NCBI GenBank assembly: GCA_027923505.1
Contig: BROI01000004.1
Location: 310,001-374,000, forward strand
Reading direction: 5' to 3'
Origin: Mayamaea pseudoterrestris
Taxonomy: Eukaryota; Bacillariophyta; Bacillariophyceae; Sellaphorales; Sellaphoraceae
DNA: 64,000 bases
Shown here: one piece after another, positions 20,311 to 30,799 of the stretch
How positions within the stretch are numbered: position 1 is the first letter of the stretch
Layout of the letters: each line of letters opens with the position of its first letter
Notes under the pieces: generated by a model
Database searches by the model: none
What the model was told of the DNA's origin: nothing
The model's input: the letters and a program-made list of their open reading frames with translations, nothing else
Position numbers and translations under genes: made by a program

Positions 20311-20721
20311 AGTTGACGCCTTTGTAGTAGTTGGACTACAGCACGACTGGCGGCTGCATTTTGTGATTCTCCATGGCCGAGATGGTCGGGGCTGAGATTG
20401 ACCGACCCTGAGTGATGGTGTGACATCTTTATAAACTACCGGGACTCGATCAATATGTCGACGGTAGCAGCTCCTGTCATATATCTTACATACATATACC
20501 AACATAGCAACAGTGGTTTGAGTTATGAAAGATGCAAGAGCTTTTCCAGTTCTACTGCTGTTGTTGGCACCAAGTGCCACCTTGTGAGCAGCCGTAGAGT
20601 ACATTCATTTTGAATGACAGCTACAAGATGTTACTACGAATAGGAAAATAAAAGGAGGTAGGCTCTAAGCGACTAAAAGGTTTATCTGGCCCGTTGCTTG
20701 CAAATGAAGCGAAGAAAGTAC
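20311..20721. other. Intergenic, upstream of GLE1
   Basis: 411 bp between the GLE1 start and the 3' end of the transporter-like gene, both on the minus strand. It stays open in the GLE1 frame up to 20,604 but the encoded 98 residues are Arg/Ser-rich with no recognised motif. It should hold the GLE1 promoter and 5' UTR. Confidence 0.4.
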
Positions 20722-21704
20722 CTATTGTTGGTCAGAATGGTTCTTCGAGGCTGCGATCACAAATTTGGGTGGCATGTTGTTGGTGCCACCCACATCCGAT
20801 CGCGTTCCAAAGGACGTCACATGGAAGCGCCGCGCCGATAGGTAGTGGTTTTGTTCAATGTCCGCCACCATGGACCAATACTCTTCGGCAATAGAATCAG
20901 CGATGCAAACATCCTTGTAGTCGATAATCGCGTGGACCTTGTTGTCAGGTGCCTTGTTCTCCATGATCGTGCCAATGACAGCTTCCTTGATGGCTTGGAC
21001 ATCTTCATAGTTCATAATGTGTAAACCACGAAAGTGGAGACGAAGTGTATTGGACTTTGAATGATATGAAATGAGCTTGAAGACATTCTCCTTTGTAATA
21101 AGGAAGCGTTCCGGAGAACGAAGCGGCGCCAGTCCCGGAAGAACGCTTCGACCGTACTCCTCGTTAATAATTTCGGCCATGCCAGTATACAGAGCCATAA
21201 TGGCCGCGGCAAATCCAAAGACACCAGCCGCCTTTTGTACCGAGTCGCTGCCAGTGCCATACGCGATGGCCTCGAGGAAAAAGAGCGCAATCACAGCAGA
21301 GAATATTGCACTCAAGCAGACATTCTTACGCAGCGCCACGACGAAAAAGCAGGTCGAAAGGATGCCCCAGAGAATTGAATTGGCTGTCTTGCCTCGTGAA
21401 TACTCGTAGTCAATCAGCTCCGAGTTAGTTCGATGCGACTCCTGATAAGACAATCCCCATGCCAGCCAATAGGCACCGTAGGAACCAAATACTGCAAATG
21501 AAAAGGTTGAACCTCTGAGGAGTTCAAAGATCCCAACAAGTAGCTGGCATACGCCTCCGTAGAAAAATGCATAAGCGAAGAAAAGGCCTTGAAATTCCGG
21601 TTCAACCCAGCCCAGGTTGACCCACATCATCATGGCAGTCTGGCAGTCGTCATTCCAAAGGCGAGGAGGCCTAGAGGGGCAGGATTACCAATGGTTACCG
21701 CCAT
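20722..21704 (-). CDS. GPR1/FUN34/YaaH acetate-transporter family protein with extra C-terminal domain; apparent frame break
   Basis: Members move acetate or succinate across membranes with six TM helices. From 21,633 the frame encodes 303 aa: WVEPEFQGLFFAYAFFYGG, GSYGAYWLAWG, then helices to GMAEIINEEYG, the usual family end. The N-terminal signature NPAPLGLLAFGMTTA lies just upstream, starting at ATG 21,704, but in another frame: an exact 8-bp tandem duplication (TGGCAGTC twice, 21,633-21,648 on the plus strand) separates it from MMMWVNLGW. Residues about 175-290 are an added soluble domain (YHSKSNTLRLHFRGLHI, then EDVQAIKEAV, HAIIDYKDV and HYLSARRFHVTSFG) resembling the C-terminal segment of acyl-CoA:acetate CoA-transferases. 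The break could be a real mutation, an allele or an assembly error. Confidence 0.82.
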
Positions 21705-22062
21705 GACACTTTGCGTGGAGGAGACGTTTCAACTTATCTGATTGTCAGTTTTACTAAAGGTGCTTGGATCTTTGCTTCGTCGTGAAACGCCGTCATCGGC
21801 TTGGTAGGCCACCTCGAACCTTGAGCGAAAGCGAATTCTCCGTGGTTCGTTTTTAAAACTCGCGACAGGATTTGTGTCGCATCGTTTTACAATCACGTCG
21901 CCCGACGAACGGACGAAGAATGAGTGACATCCGGGTCTCTCGGATCGCACATCGCGCGCCTCGTCGAGCGTGGACGACACAAAATCAAGTTTCGGTTCCT
22001 TGCCTTCAGCTGACTTTCAACGAGACGTACAAACAAAGCCACTCTTTAATCGACTACTTAAA
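21705..22062. promoter_or_regulatory. Divergent upstream region (transporter / NASP)
   Basis: 358 bp between outward start codons. An ATG at 21,920 begins a frame different from NASP and overlaps its start, so it would act as an upstream ORF if transcribed. The NASP frame itself is open from 21,970 but has no ATG before 22,063. Confidence 0.4.
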
Positions 22063-23493
22063 ATGGCAATGTCCTCGGCGAACGAACCTTCCGCCGAACC
22101 GGAAGTGGAGACGACAGAGACCGTGACTGACAAGGCTGCAGCTCCGTCAAAACCAGTTGACAGTCAAGTCCCCTTGACATATTTTGGAAGTATTGAATCG
22201 TCGGCATACAAGTACGGCTGGGAATGTCTACAGGCCGGCGCCTTTGACGATGGCCTTGAAGCAGCAGAAATGGGTCTGCAGGAAACCAAGGCTCGGGTGT
22301 TGGACTTGTTCCAAACAAACGCGGAAACCATGGATATGGACAAGGTGGAGTTGCACGAATCAATGGCTCCCTTCTTTTATTTATACGGAACGACGCTATT
22401 GTATTCCGTCGAGGAGCAGTCAAGCGAGCAGCTGGCGGCGCTGACAATGAATGATGCTCCACCGGAAGCCGCGTCGGCGAATGCTCACGATAGTGATGAA
22501 AGTGAAGCGAGCGCTGCGGCAGAGCAAGTCAAGGAAGACTACGCGGACGACTTGGAGATTGCTTGGGAGAATTTGGAAATTGCTCGAACAACCTTGGAGA
22601 TTATGTTGCAGCAAGTCGAGTCATCGGAAACCATGACCGTCAAGAAGGAAAAGATTCAGTTGGATCTTGCGCAGGTTTGCTTGCGCGCAGCGGACCTTCA
22701 GCGCATGAATGGGCAATACGAAAACGCCGTTCGAGACTTTGAACATTCTCTCCAGCTTCGATTGGAAACGCCGCTACTTGGACCGTACGATCGCAAGATT
22801 GCTGACGTTTACATGAACCTTGGCGCTACTTACTTTGTCCTGGTGTCCTCGACTACAACGGCTGACTCAGAAAATCCTGTACCAGCAATGGATCCAAAAG
22901 AATTGGAGAAGAAACTTGCTATTTGGCGTAATCGGGGCTTTTACAATACATTCATGGCCGGCAAGACGCTCTGTGGCCAGCTGGCTATGATGTGTGGCGT
23001 TGACCCGACACAATTCTTCCAAAAGGCCGAGCAGAACGTTGCAAGCTTCAAGTCGACGGGCTTGGAAAAGCATGAGGAGGAAATGGAGCATCCGACGACG
23101 CTCAGTTTGAAGCTCAAATCGCTTCGAGAGCATGCCGGCAAGATGGAGCCTCTCCATGGTCAAAAGGATCTTTTCGATGAAATTAGCGAGATGCTTGTCG
23201 AAATACAGGAAACGATTGATGAAGGCGAAGCTGGAGAGGAAGGCGTTCACAAGGTTCAGCAGATGAAGGCAGATATTGCTGCTGCGATGGCAGCAGAACA
23301 GGATTTGGAGGATCACGCGAACGAGGGAAGCGCGACTACGATTGGATTTGGATCTGCTGCCGCCGCGGCGACGACTGCGACGGCGCAGCCCATGGCGGCA
23401 ATGATGGTCAAGAAGAAAAAGAAGCGCGAGGATCTGGAGAACGTTTTGGAGACGGAACCAGTAGCCAAGCAGATGAAGACTGCGACGGAGTAG
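22063..23493 (+). CDS. NASP: NASP/Sim3-type histone H3 chaperone (SHNi-TPR)
   Basis: NASP-family proteins bind H3 or H3-H4 and supply them for nucleosome assembly, including CENP-A in fission yeast (Sim3). The 476-aa product starts at ATG 22,063 (MAMSSANEPSAEPE). TPR 1 is seen at SSAYKYGWECLQAGAFDDGLE (in part), followed by FFYLYGTTLLYSVEE; an acidic insertion (AHDSDESEASAAAEQVKEDY) interrupts the second TPR, the hallmark of this family; then LEIAWENLEIARTTLEIML and LAQVCLRAADLQRMNGQYENA form further TPRs. The C-terminus has a lysine-rich stretch (MMVKKKKKRED), a probable nuclear localisation signal. Single exon. Convergent with the DA1-like gene, 60 bp apart. Confidence 0.9.
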   Translation: MAMSSANEPSAEPEVETTETVTDKAAAPSKPVDSQVPLTYFGSIESSAYKYGWECLQAGAFDDGLEAAEMGLQETKARVLDLFQTNAETMDMDKVELHESMAPFFYLYGTTLLYSVEEQSSEQLAALTMNDAPPEAASANAHDSDESEASAAAEQVKEDYADDLEIAWENLEIARTTLEIMLQQVESSETMTVKKEKIQLDLAQVCLRAADLQRMNGQYENAVRDFEHSLQLRLETPLLGPYDRKIADVYMNLGATYFVLVSSTTTADSENPVPAMDPKELEKKLAIWRNRGFYNTFMAGKTLCGQLAMMCGVDPTQFFQKAEQNVASFKSTGLEKHEEEMEHPTTLSLKLKSLREHAGKMEPLHGQKDLFDEISEMLVEIQETIDEGEAGEEGVHKVQQMKADIAAAMAAEQDLEDHANEGSATTIGFGSAAAAATTATAQPMAAMMVKKKKKREDLENVLETEPVAKQMKTATE

Positions 23494-23553
23494 TTGGCAC
23501 GTAACGGCTACCGGTAGAGTGATGACGGCTATCAAAAGTAACGAATGCTTTGT

Positions 23554-26070
23554 TTATGTACTAGGTATGTCTCTATATCTCACAACATGATCCAGAAGCG
23601 CTTCTATGCCGATATCACGGTAGGCTGCAGCCGCGCAGCGATAGCCCTCTCCAAAGACGTCACTTTCCTCTCGCTCAATGCAATACTGAAAGTATTGACG
23701 TAACTTCTCGTCAGATGGCCCCACATCCACTGCGTCGTTTGAATGAAAAGGATCGAGACCTTCACTCAAAAGTAACATTGACATTAGCTGCGCACATCCT
23801 TCCTCCACTTTGGGAGGTAATGGCTTGCGGTAATCGTACTTTGGATGGAGCTTCAGCCAAGCATGGGTAGCTTCATGAGCCAAAACACTAGCGGTCAAGT
23901 CGCTTGGAAGCCCAGATAAGCAAAGGATGGCATGCACTTGCGAATTGGAGTTTCCTTTGGATTCGATAGGCATCTCAAAATATGTAAAACCTCCATCATC
24001 GGCGTCAATGCTGCGAAAACTCAAGCTACTTCTTTCAAACCGCAGTGAAGGCGCTCTTGCCAGCCGACCACTACTAGAGTCAAAATTTGTCAGAGAACAT
24101 CCGCGAGTTACATTCTGTGAGTGGCCCTTGTGCGGTGACTTGCTTTGAATTATCGCTTCTTCCATCTCCGCAGATCGGACGACAACGAGAGGAATGTTCC
24201 TCATCGCATCCCACACTGGTAAATTTAAGTGTTTTTCAAAGAAATGCATGATTTTAACCCACAATGGATTAATGTCAGCGCTATCGACAATCACGGACCG
24301 ACAACATGCGTAGCAAACACATCGGCCATTGTCGTTCAAATCTGCAAATGGCGCATTGTCGGGCTCGAATCGCTGGCACCCCGTGCACCGCCTTCCAGGA
24401 TTGTCGGCATGTCGGAGGCACATAACTTCATTTTCAAAGAAAGGATGTTTGACAAAAGGGACTATGCCATCAGTAGTAGCAGGAATTTGATCGTCGCAGA
24501 CGGTGCAACGTAACGCGGAAATGTCAGCATAACAGTGAGGATGATGAGCGCGCTTTTGGCCACTTTCAGTTGTGGTAGTAACAAACGGCGTCGACGGGTC
24601 AATGTGCTGCCTGCAGGTACCGCAGCGAAAGCAGTGTGGATGGTATGGCCGGTCCATTGCAACAATAAAAGCTCCCTGCATTTGTCCGCAAGAGGTGCAC
24701 ACCATGTCTCTGCTCCGAGTTGCAGCAATGGCCGATTTGCTATACGAATCCGATGTAGTAGCATGATTCGGCAGCGGGATCTGCTCCGGAACAGTGTTAA
24801 TTGTCGCGTTCGTCGCCGTGCTTCTCTTCTCTCGTTTTGGAGAGCGAGGTAGCCAAGACCTGCTTGTCCCACCATGCGGTCGCGGAGACACCTGCACCGC
24901 TCTCGGAGTTGTTTGGCCAAAGTTGGCCCCATTCGTCGTACCGAGCGAGCTAAACGATGAATGAGCATCTGGTGGAGGGATATCGCCAATGTCCATGGCG
25001 GCCATGGCAATCTTTGCGGCGTCTGCAGCACTCGCCTTTTTACTGCCAAATCGTAGAAAGCTGCCACGCTTCTTTCGCGCGCTCCTCGGCTTCCCACTCT
25101 CCGCATCCACTGAGTCAACCGTATATAATGGATCAAGCGTCGGTAGCCCATACCCATTGACATGGCCAGTAGGAATGGCAGATGCTGAGAGTGGAGCTGT
25201 GTGTGTTGTGGCGTTCGTGGCTCGCAAATGTGGTTGCACCCGCGGCCGGTGATCGCAGGAAGGTTTTGCGCTCTGAGTGAGTCGGGCATTCCTTAACCTG
25301 TCGCGGGACGCGGCGAGTTTCGCAGAAATGACAGGAACCTTTGCAGAAATCATAGGCGAGGTAGTAGTACTTGATGGCGGAGTCACATGCATTCGCGTGA
25401 AAGCGATCTGTCGATCGATAGTTTCGAGCGTGTTTGTCGACCCCTGCATTGTTGCGCGAGAACTCGGCGTGCCTTCGTAAATGGCGCTGAAATCAGCAGC
25501 AGAAAGGTCTTTCATGCTTGTACCAGTTGTTTCCAAATGTCGAGCAAGCCGTTCGTCGTCCCGTGTAATCTTGATGGAACCGGAAGACGCCGAGGCAGAA
25601 GTTGAGCCACTTCGCAAATCGTCCGGATTAATGCCTGCAAATATGCCGCTCCTTTGATATCCAAAATCAAACTTGCTACTCCCATTGTTACTTGCACTTA
25701 TTTCCAATTCTTGCATTTTCCATGCAAGTTCCATGTCAGAAGCTTCCAGAGCATTTGAATCTGGTGAGCCCCTAGCAGAGCGCTGGTCATCGAGATTATG
25801 GAATGCCTGCTCCTGGAGCTGCCTTACGTACGCCAACGTATCTTGCATGGACTCTGGTCCATTCGCTGCTGCTCGAAGGGACGATCTCTGCTTTCCTCGT
25901 CTTGCCTCCAATGACATTTCAGGTGGAGAAACATCAAAAGATCGAGTTCGCTGTCGCATCGAATCACGTGAATCAAAGTTGAATGATGAAACGGACGCAT
26001 GTTCCTGATATTGTAGCATGCGAGCCAGTTCCTCGTCCTCTTGGAGACTATGTCTTCGTGGTTGAGACAT
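23554..26070 (-). CDS. DA1-like LIM-domain metallopeptidase with UIM-like motifs
   Basis: Plant DA1 is a ubiquitin-activated gluzincin peptidase that limits organ growth. This 838-aa protein ends with the same peptidase: LAHEATHAWLKLHPKYDYR (HExxH zinc motif) followed by VEEGCAQLMSMLLL, with the third ligand glutamate. In the middle (about residues 455-620) are Cys/His pairs of LIM type: CTSCGQMQGAF, HCFRCGTCRQHID, CTVCDDQIPA and CTGCQRFEPDN. Three N-terminal segments look like ubiquitin-interacting helices: EDEELARMLQYQEH, DMELAWKMQELE and DDERLARHLE. The long Ser/Thr-rich linker is likely disordered. ATG 26,070 opens the only long frame. Identity of the peptidase is strong; the growth role is known for plants only. 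Confidence 0.9.
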   Translation of the reverse strand: MSQPRRHSLQEDEELARMLQYQEHASVSSFNFDSRDSMRQRTRSFDVSPPEMSLEARRGKQRSSLRAAANGPESMQDTLAYVRQLQEQAFHNLDDQRSARGSPDSNALEASDMELAWKMQELEISASNNGSSKFDFGYQRSGIFAGINPDDLRSGSTSASASSGSIKITRDDERLARHLETTGTSMKDLSAADFSAIYEGTPSSRATMQGSTNTLETIDRQIAFTRMHVTPPSSTTTSPMISAKVPVISAKLAASRDRLRNARLTQSAKPSCDHRPRVQPHLRATNATTHTAPLSASAIPTGHVNGYGLPTLDPLYTVDSVDAESGKPRSARKKRGSFLRFGSKKASAADAAKIAMAAMDIGDIPPPDAHSSFSSLGTTNGANFGQTTPRAVQVSPRPHGGTSRSWLPRSPKREKRSTATNATINTVPEQIPLPNHATTSDSYSKSAIAATRSRDMVCTSCGQMQGAFIVAMDRPYHPHCFRCGTCRQHIDPSTPFVTTTTESGQKRAHHPHCYADISALRCTVCDDQIPATTDGIVPFVKHPFFENEVMCLRHADNPGRRCTGCQRFEPDNAPFADLNDNGRCVCYACCRSVIVDSADINPLWVKIMHFFEKHLNLPVWDAMRNIPLVVVRSAEMEEAIIQSKSPHKGHSQNVTRGCSLTNFDSSSGRLARAPSLRFERSSLSFRSIDADDGGFTYFEMPIESKGNSNSQVHAILCLSGLPSDLTASVLAHEATHAWLKLHPKYDYRKPLPPKVEEGCAQLMSMLLLSEGLDPFHSNDAVDVGPSDEKLRQYFQYCIEREESDVFGEGYRCAAAAYRDIGIEALLDHVVRYRDIPST

Positions 26071-26433
26071 TTTTGTTCAAGTAGCTAAGCTAAATACACC
26101 AAGCGCTTGTCTTTCATCGGAAGGAATGACCTTGTTCTTTTGACAGCTCAACAAGCAGTCGGCCGTAGTCGATAGGATGTGCGAGCCTATGAGATAATAG
26201 TACTCTTGGTGCAGTTCAGGCCGATTTGCAAATGCATGTGTCGTCTTGCTTTCGCATACTTGAAAGGTATTGCTCACTGCTAACTGTCACTTGTTAGTTT
26301 CAATCGTCATGCCAAGTTCCATTGACGCCGCGCCTCGTCGCATCTACAAAAAAGGTCGTACCGGTTGTCACAAAAGTAGTCGTATCGGTACTCAAAGCTT
26401 GCATCTCGACGGCAAAACGAAAGGGATCTGGCC
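26071..26433. promoter_or_regulatory. Divergent upstream region (DA1-like / alpha-beta hydrolase)
   Basis: 363 bp between start codons. TACCGGTT occurs at 26,359-26,366 and TACCGGTA at 26,438-26,445, the latter just inside the hydrolase frame. No other ORF or RNA gene seen. Confidence 0.4.
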
Positions 26434-27618
26434 ATGTTACCGGTAGGAAACTTCCGCTTGTGCTGCGGAATGAAGCTGGTTATTTTGCTGCTGTTTAGCA
26501 ATATAGCATCAGGTCTATGTCTAGCTAGATTTTCTGCGACATGTTCGAAGACTCGGCGACATTTGACGCGTCTAAATTCTCTTCGGCAAGCACAAACTCG
26601 GCCAACCTTGTCCTACGAACCCAACAATCTGCAGCAAAATCAGATTGAACTCAAATCTTCTGGGTTAACCATGCAAATTATCTTCGCGGAACCAGAGCGA
26701 TTAAGTCCCAAGCCGCTTTTGTTGTTTCTGCATGGAAGCTTCCATGGAGCATGGTGCTGGTCCGAGCATTGGATGCCGTACTTGAACGACATGGGATATC
26801 CAGTCGCAGCCATTAGCTGGAGAGGCACCGCGGGAACCTTTGCGGGAGATGGGGTCAAAAAGGTTAAAATTATGGATCACGTGCAAGATCTCATGGATGT
26901 ATTAGACGCCTTGCCAAACATGATGAGCGGTGCGCAGGAAGTGGCACGGAGACCAATCCTCGTCGCACACTCATTTGGAGGAATAGCCGTGATGAAACTG
27001 CTGGAAGAGCATCCTGACAGTGTCAATAGACTATCTGCAGTTGTAACGATATGCTCGGTACCGCCATCTGGCAATGGTAAGATGACCATGCGATTCCTGA
27101 AACGCTCCCTTTCGATCAGTTGGAAGATTACTGCTGGTTTAGCAATGAAGCAATGTCTCACTTCAACGGACCTTTGTCGCCAGCTGTTCTTTGGCGGATC
27201 TAAACGCGCCCTTCCAGACGGAACAGTCGAAGACTATGGATTGTCAGACGATGATGTATTGCGATATCAGACGAGGTTCGTGCGCGACTCAGTTGCTACA
27301 GTCGATCTGCTCGACTTGGCAAAAAAGTTGCCTTCTTTTAACGCTGACGAGAATGGAAAAGCACTCTTTGCCAATAATAATATACCATGTTTAGTCATGG
27401 GAGCCCAGCATGACTTTTTGGTGGACCGAGAAGGCTTAGACGAGACTGCCACTTTCTTTGGGCTTGATCAACCTTTGATCGTTGATTCTCCGCATGATGT
27501 CATGCTAGGCGCAACGTGGCGAAATGGTGCCGACGCGATAGACAAATGGGTTTCGTCAGTCGTCGTGAAGGACAATAGAGAATCAGAACGAGCAGTAATG
27601 GCTCACAGGGCGAGCTAG
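26434..27618 (+). CDS. Alpha/beta hydrolase, probably organelle-targeted
   Basis: Serine hydrolase fold of about 390 aa. The oxyanion region is LLLFLHGSFHGAWCWSEHW, the nucleophile elbow is AHSFGG (Ser), the acid is in GAQHDFLVD (Asp), and the general base is the His of DSPHDVM; spacing and order fit an active enzyme. It resembles the plant chloroplast AB-hydrolase proteins of unknown substrate. The N-terminus MLPVGNFRLCCGMKLVILLLFSNIASG contains a hydrophobic segment followed by Arg/Ser/Thr-rich sequence, so a signal or plastid leader is likely. Met13 (26,470) gives a cleaner signal peptide, and TACCGGTA at 26,438 would then be in the leader. The substrate cannot be told from the sequence. 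Last gene before the satellite block. Confidence 0.86.
   Translation: MLPVGNFRLCCGMKLVILLLFSNIASGLCLARFSATCSKTRRHLTRLNSLRQAQTRPTLSYEPNNLQQNQIELKSSGLTMQIIFAEPERLSPKPLLLFLHGSFHGAWCWSEHWMPYLNDMGYPVAAISWRGTAGTFAGDGVKKVKIMDHVQDLMDVLDALPNMMSGAQEVARRPILVAHSFGGIAVMKLLEEHPDSVNRLSAVVTICSVPPSGNGKMTMRFLKRSLSISWKITAGLAMKQCLTSTDLCRQLFFGGSKRALPDGTVEDYGLSDDDVLRYQTRFVRDSVATVDLLDLAKKLPSFNADENGKALFANNNIPCLVMGAQHDFLVDREGLDETATFFGLDQPLIVDSPHDVMLGATWRNGADAIDKWVSSVVVKDNRESERAVMAHRAS
26438..26445. promoter_or_regulatory. TACCGGTA at the start of the hydrolase gene
   Basis: Same 8-bp palindrome as at 3,357 and 11,840. It overlaps the first codons if ATG 26,434 is used, or the 5' leader if ATG 26,470 is used. Confidence 0.25.
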
Positions 27619-27819
27619 CGCTTGATGAAAAGGCGCAGCGGGTGTAAGGAAGGATGCAGCTCCTGAATAAATATTGAGCAGCACATAGTGTCAACTGATT
27701 ACCAGTATCTCATACAACTTTATAACTTAAAAACTATGCCTTTAATATAAAATGCCTGGTGCTCTTTGTCTTACGCACACCGACTGCAAACAAAGCTTTT
27801 TTGTTGTCACAAGTAAGGA
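27619..27819. other. AT-rich junction between hydrolase gene and repeat block
   Basis: 201 bp of AT-rich sequence with no gene; likely the 3' UTR and terminator of the hydrolase gene. Confidence 0.4.
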
Positions 27820-28154
27820 AAACTGATGTCCATACTCAGAGCCATGTCCATAATTAAAAGATATCCAGATGGTGTCAACATACCTGGCTGGAACCTCATG
27901 ACAATGCAAGAAGATTGTAAAAGATTTGCTTCAAAACCCAGCTGGTGGGGGGGGGGGGCACAACTTGCTGAAGTCCATAATCAAAGCTGTGTCCATGACC
28001 AATAGACACCACAATGGTGGCAACATCCTTTTTCAGGCTGCTCTACAAAAAAACCTGGATGGTGACTCATGATGCTGCAATGCCATTGGTGAGAACTACT
28101 CACCAGTCCCAGCCAGTAGCTGCCATGACTTTTGACAGCCCATTCGTAGTGCCA
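27820..28154. repeat. Left flank: about two degenerate copies of a ~150-bp repeat
   Basis: Two related stretches are seen, one near 27,830-27,945 (GTCCATAATTAAAAG...) and one near 27,975-28,154 (GTCCATAATCAAAG..., GGCTGCTCTACAA..., CACCAGTCCCAGCCAG...). A run of 12 G (27,947-27,958) lies in the first. The second copy matches the right flank of the array (55,520-55,885). It stops at ATGTCTATGTCC where the 356-bp array begins. Confidence 0.7.
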
Positions 28155-28752
28155 TGTCTATGTCCAGCGGTGTACCCTGTTTGGTCAGTTGCACCCATTC
28201 CAATCTCCACCACCATGTATGTCATGGTGAGACTCAGCAGATCCAACAACTTGTGGGATCTGCTAGCAGCGCACCTCAAGTGACACTTCAGACTGCCAGA
28301 ATAACCTGCCAGTTATAAAATACAAAAAAAACATACATTCCTTAAGTGATTAATACACGAAGGCTTGTCACCTTGGGTGTGAAACCCATCCCTTTGCCAT
28401 GAGACTCCGCACATGTAACCAATCATTGATTGTGCCAGCCGTGCACCCTTTTTGGCTACACGAACCATCATTGTTGCCTGTTGAGCCCCCCAATCCATTT
28501 CAATTCATGTTGGGTGTCATGATGGGCCAATGCTTGGGTCAGTTGCACCCACCCATTCCAGTCTCCACCACCATGTATGTCATGGTGAGACTCGGCAGAT
28601 CCAATATTTTGTTGTATCTGTTAGCAGTGCACCTCAAGTGGCACTTCAGACTGCCAGAAGAACCTGCCAGTTCTGGAATACAAAGAACATACATTTTCTG
28701 AGTGATTAATACGCGAAAGCTTGTCGCCTTGGGTGTGAAACCCATCCCTTTG

Positions 28753-29450
28753 CCATGAGACTCCGCACATTCAACCAATCATTCAATGTGCGCCAGCCGT
28801 GCACCCTTTTTGGCTTCACGAACCATCATTGTTGCCAGTTGAGCCCTCCAATCCATTTTAATTCATGCTGAATGTCATGATGGGCCAATGCTTAAGTCAG
28901 TTGCACTGACCTGTTCCAGTCTCCATCACCATGTATGTCATGGTGAGACTCGGCAGATCCAACAACATGTTGTATCTGTTAGCAGCGCACCTCAAGTGGC
29001 ACTTTAGACTGCCAGAATAACCTGCCAGTTCTGGAATACAAAGAACATACATTTTTTAAGTGAATAGAGCGCAAAGGTTTGTCACCTTGGGTGTGAAACC
29101 CATCCCTTTGCCATGAGACTCCGCACATTCAACCAATCATTCAATGTGCGCCAGCCGTGCACCCTTTTTGGCTTCACGAACCATCATTGTTGCCAGTTGA
29201 GCCCTCCAATCCATTTTAATTCATGCTGAATGTCATGATGGGCCAATGCTTAAGTCAGTTGCACTGACCTGTTCCAGTCTCCATCATTATGTATGTCATG
29301 GTGAGACTCGGCAGATCCAACAACATGTTGTATCTGTTAGCAGCGCACCTCAAGTGGCACTTTAGACTGCCAGAATAACCTGCCAGTTCTGGAATACAAA
29401 GAACATACATTTTCTGAGTGATTAATACGCGAAGGCTTGTCACCTTGGGT
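28753..29450. repeat. Adjacent near-identical monomer pair (~359-bp offset)
   Basis: The segments starting 28,753 and 29,112 match almost base for base for over 330 bp, including the shared oddities ATTCAATGTGCGCCAGC and GGCTTCACGAACC. This marks a recent single-monomer duplication. Confidence 0.75.
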
Positions 29451-30799
29451 GTGAAACCCATCCCTTTGCCATGAGACTCCACACATTCAACCAATCATTG
29501 AATGTGCCAGCCGTGCACCCTTTTTGGCTGCATGAACCATCATTATTGCCAGTTGGGCCCTCCAATCCAATTTAAGTCATGTTGGGTGTCATGATGGGCC
29601 ATTGCCTAGGTCAGTTGCACTGACCCATTCCAGTCTCCATCACCATGTATGTCATGGTGAGAACTTGGCAGGTCCAACAACTTGTTGGATCTGTTAGCAG
29701 CACACCTCAAGTGGCACACCAGACTTCCAGAATGGCCTGCCAATTCTGGAATACAAAGAAAATACATTTTTTAGTGATTAGAGCGCAAAGGCTTGTCACC
29801 TTGGGTGTGAAACCCATCCCTTTGCCATGAGACTCCGCACATTCAACCAATCATTGAATGTGCCAGCCGTGCACCCTTTTTGGCTGCACGAACCATCATT
29901 GTTGCCAGTTGAGCCCTCCAATCCATTTCAGTTCATGTTGGGTGTCATGATGGGCCAATGCTTAAGTCCGTTGCACTGACCCGTTCCAGTCTCCATCACC
30001 ATGTATATCATGGTGAGAACTTGGCAGATCCAACAACATGTTGGATCTGCTAGCAGTGCACCTCAAGTGGCACTTCAGACTGCCAGAATAACCTGCCAGT
30101 TCTGGAATACAAAGCAAATACATTTTCTAAGTGATTAGAGCACAAAGGCTTGTCACCTTGGGTGTGAAACCCATCCCTTTTAAATGAGACTCCGCACATT
30201 CAACCAATCATTGAATGTGCCAGCCGTGCACCCTTTTTGGCTACACAAACCACCATTGTTGACTGTTGAGCCCCCCAATCCATCTCAATTCATGTTTGAT
30301 GTCATGTTGGGCCATGCTTAAGTCAGTTGCAACCATCCATTCCAGTTTCCACCACCATGCATGTCATGGTGAGTCTTGGCAGATCCAACAATTTGTTGCA
30401 TCTGTTAGCAGCGCACCTCAAGTGGCATTCCAGACTGCCAGAATAACCTGCCAGTTCTGGAATACAAAGAACATACATTTTGCAAGTGATAAGAGCACAA
30501 AGGCTTGTCACCTTGGGTGTGAAACCCATCCCTTTGCCATGAGACTCCGCACATTCAACCAATCATTGAATGTGCCAGCCGTGCACCCTTTTTGGCTACA
30601 CGAACCATCATTGTTGCCACTTGAGCCCTCCAATCCATTTTAATTCATGTTGGGTGTCATGATGGGCCATTGCCTAGGTCAGTTGCACTGACCCATTCCA
30701 GTCTCCATCACCATGTATGTCATGGTGAGAACTTGGCAGGTCCAACAACTTGTTGGATCTGTTAGCAGTGCCCCTCAAGTGGCACTTCAGACTGCCAGA

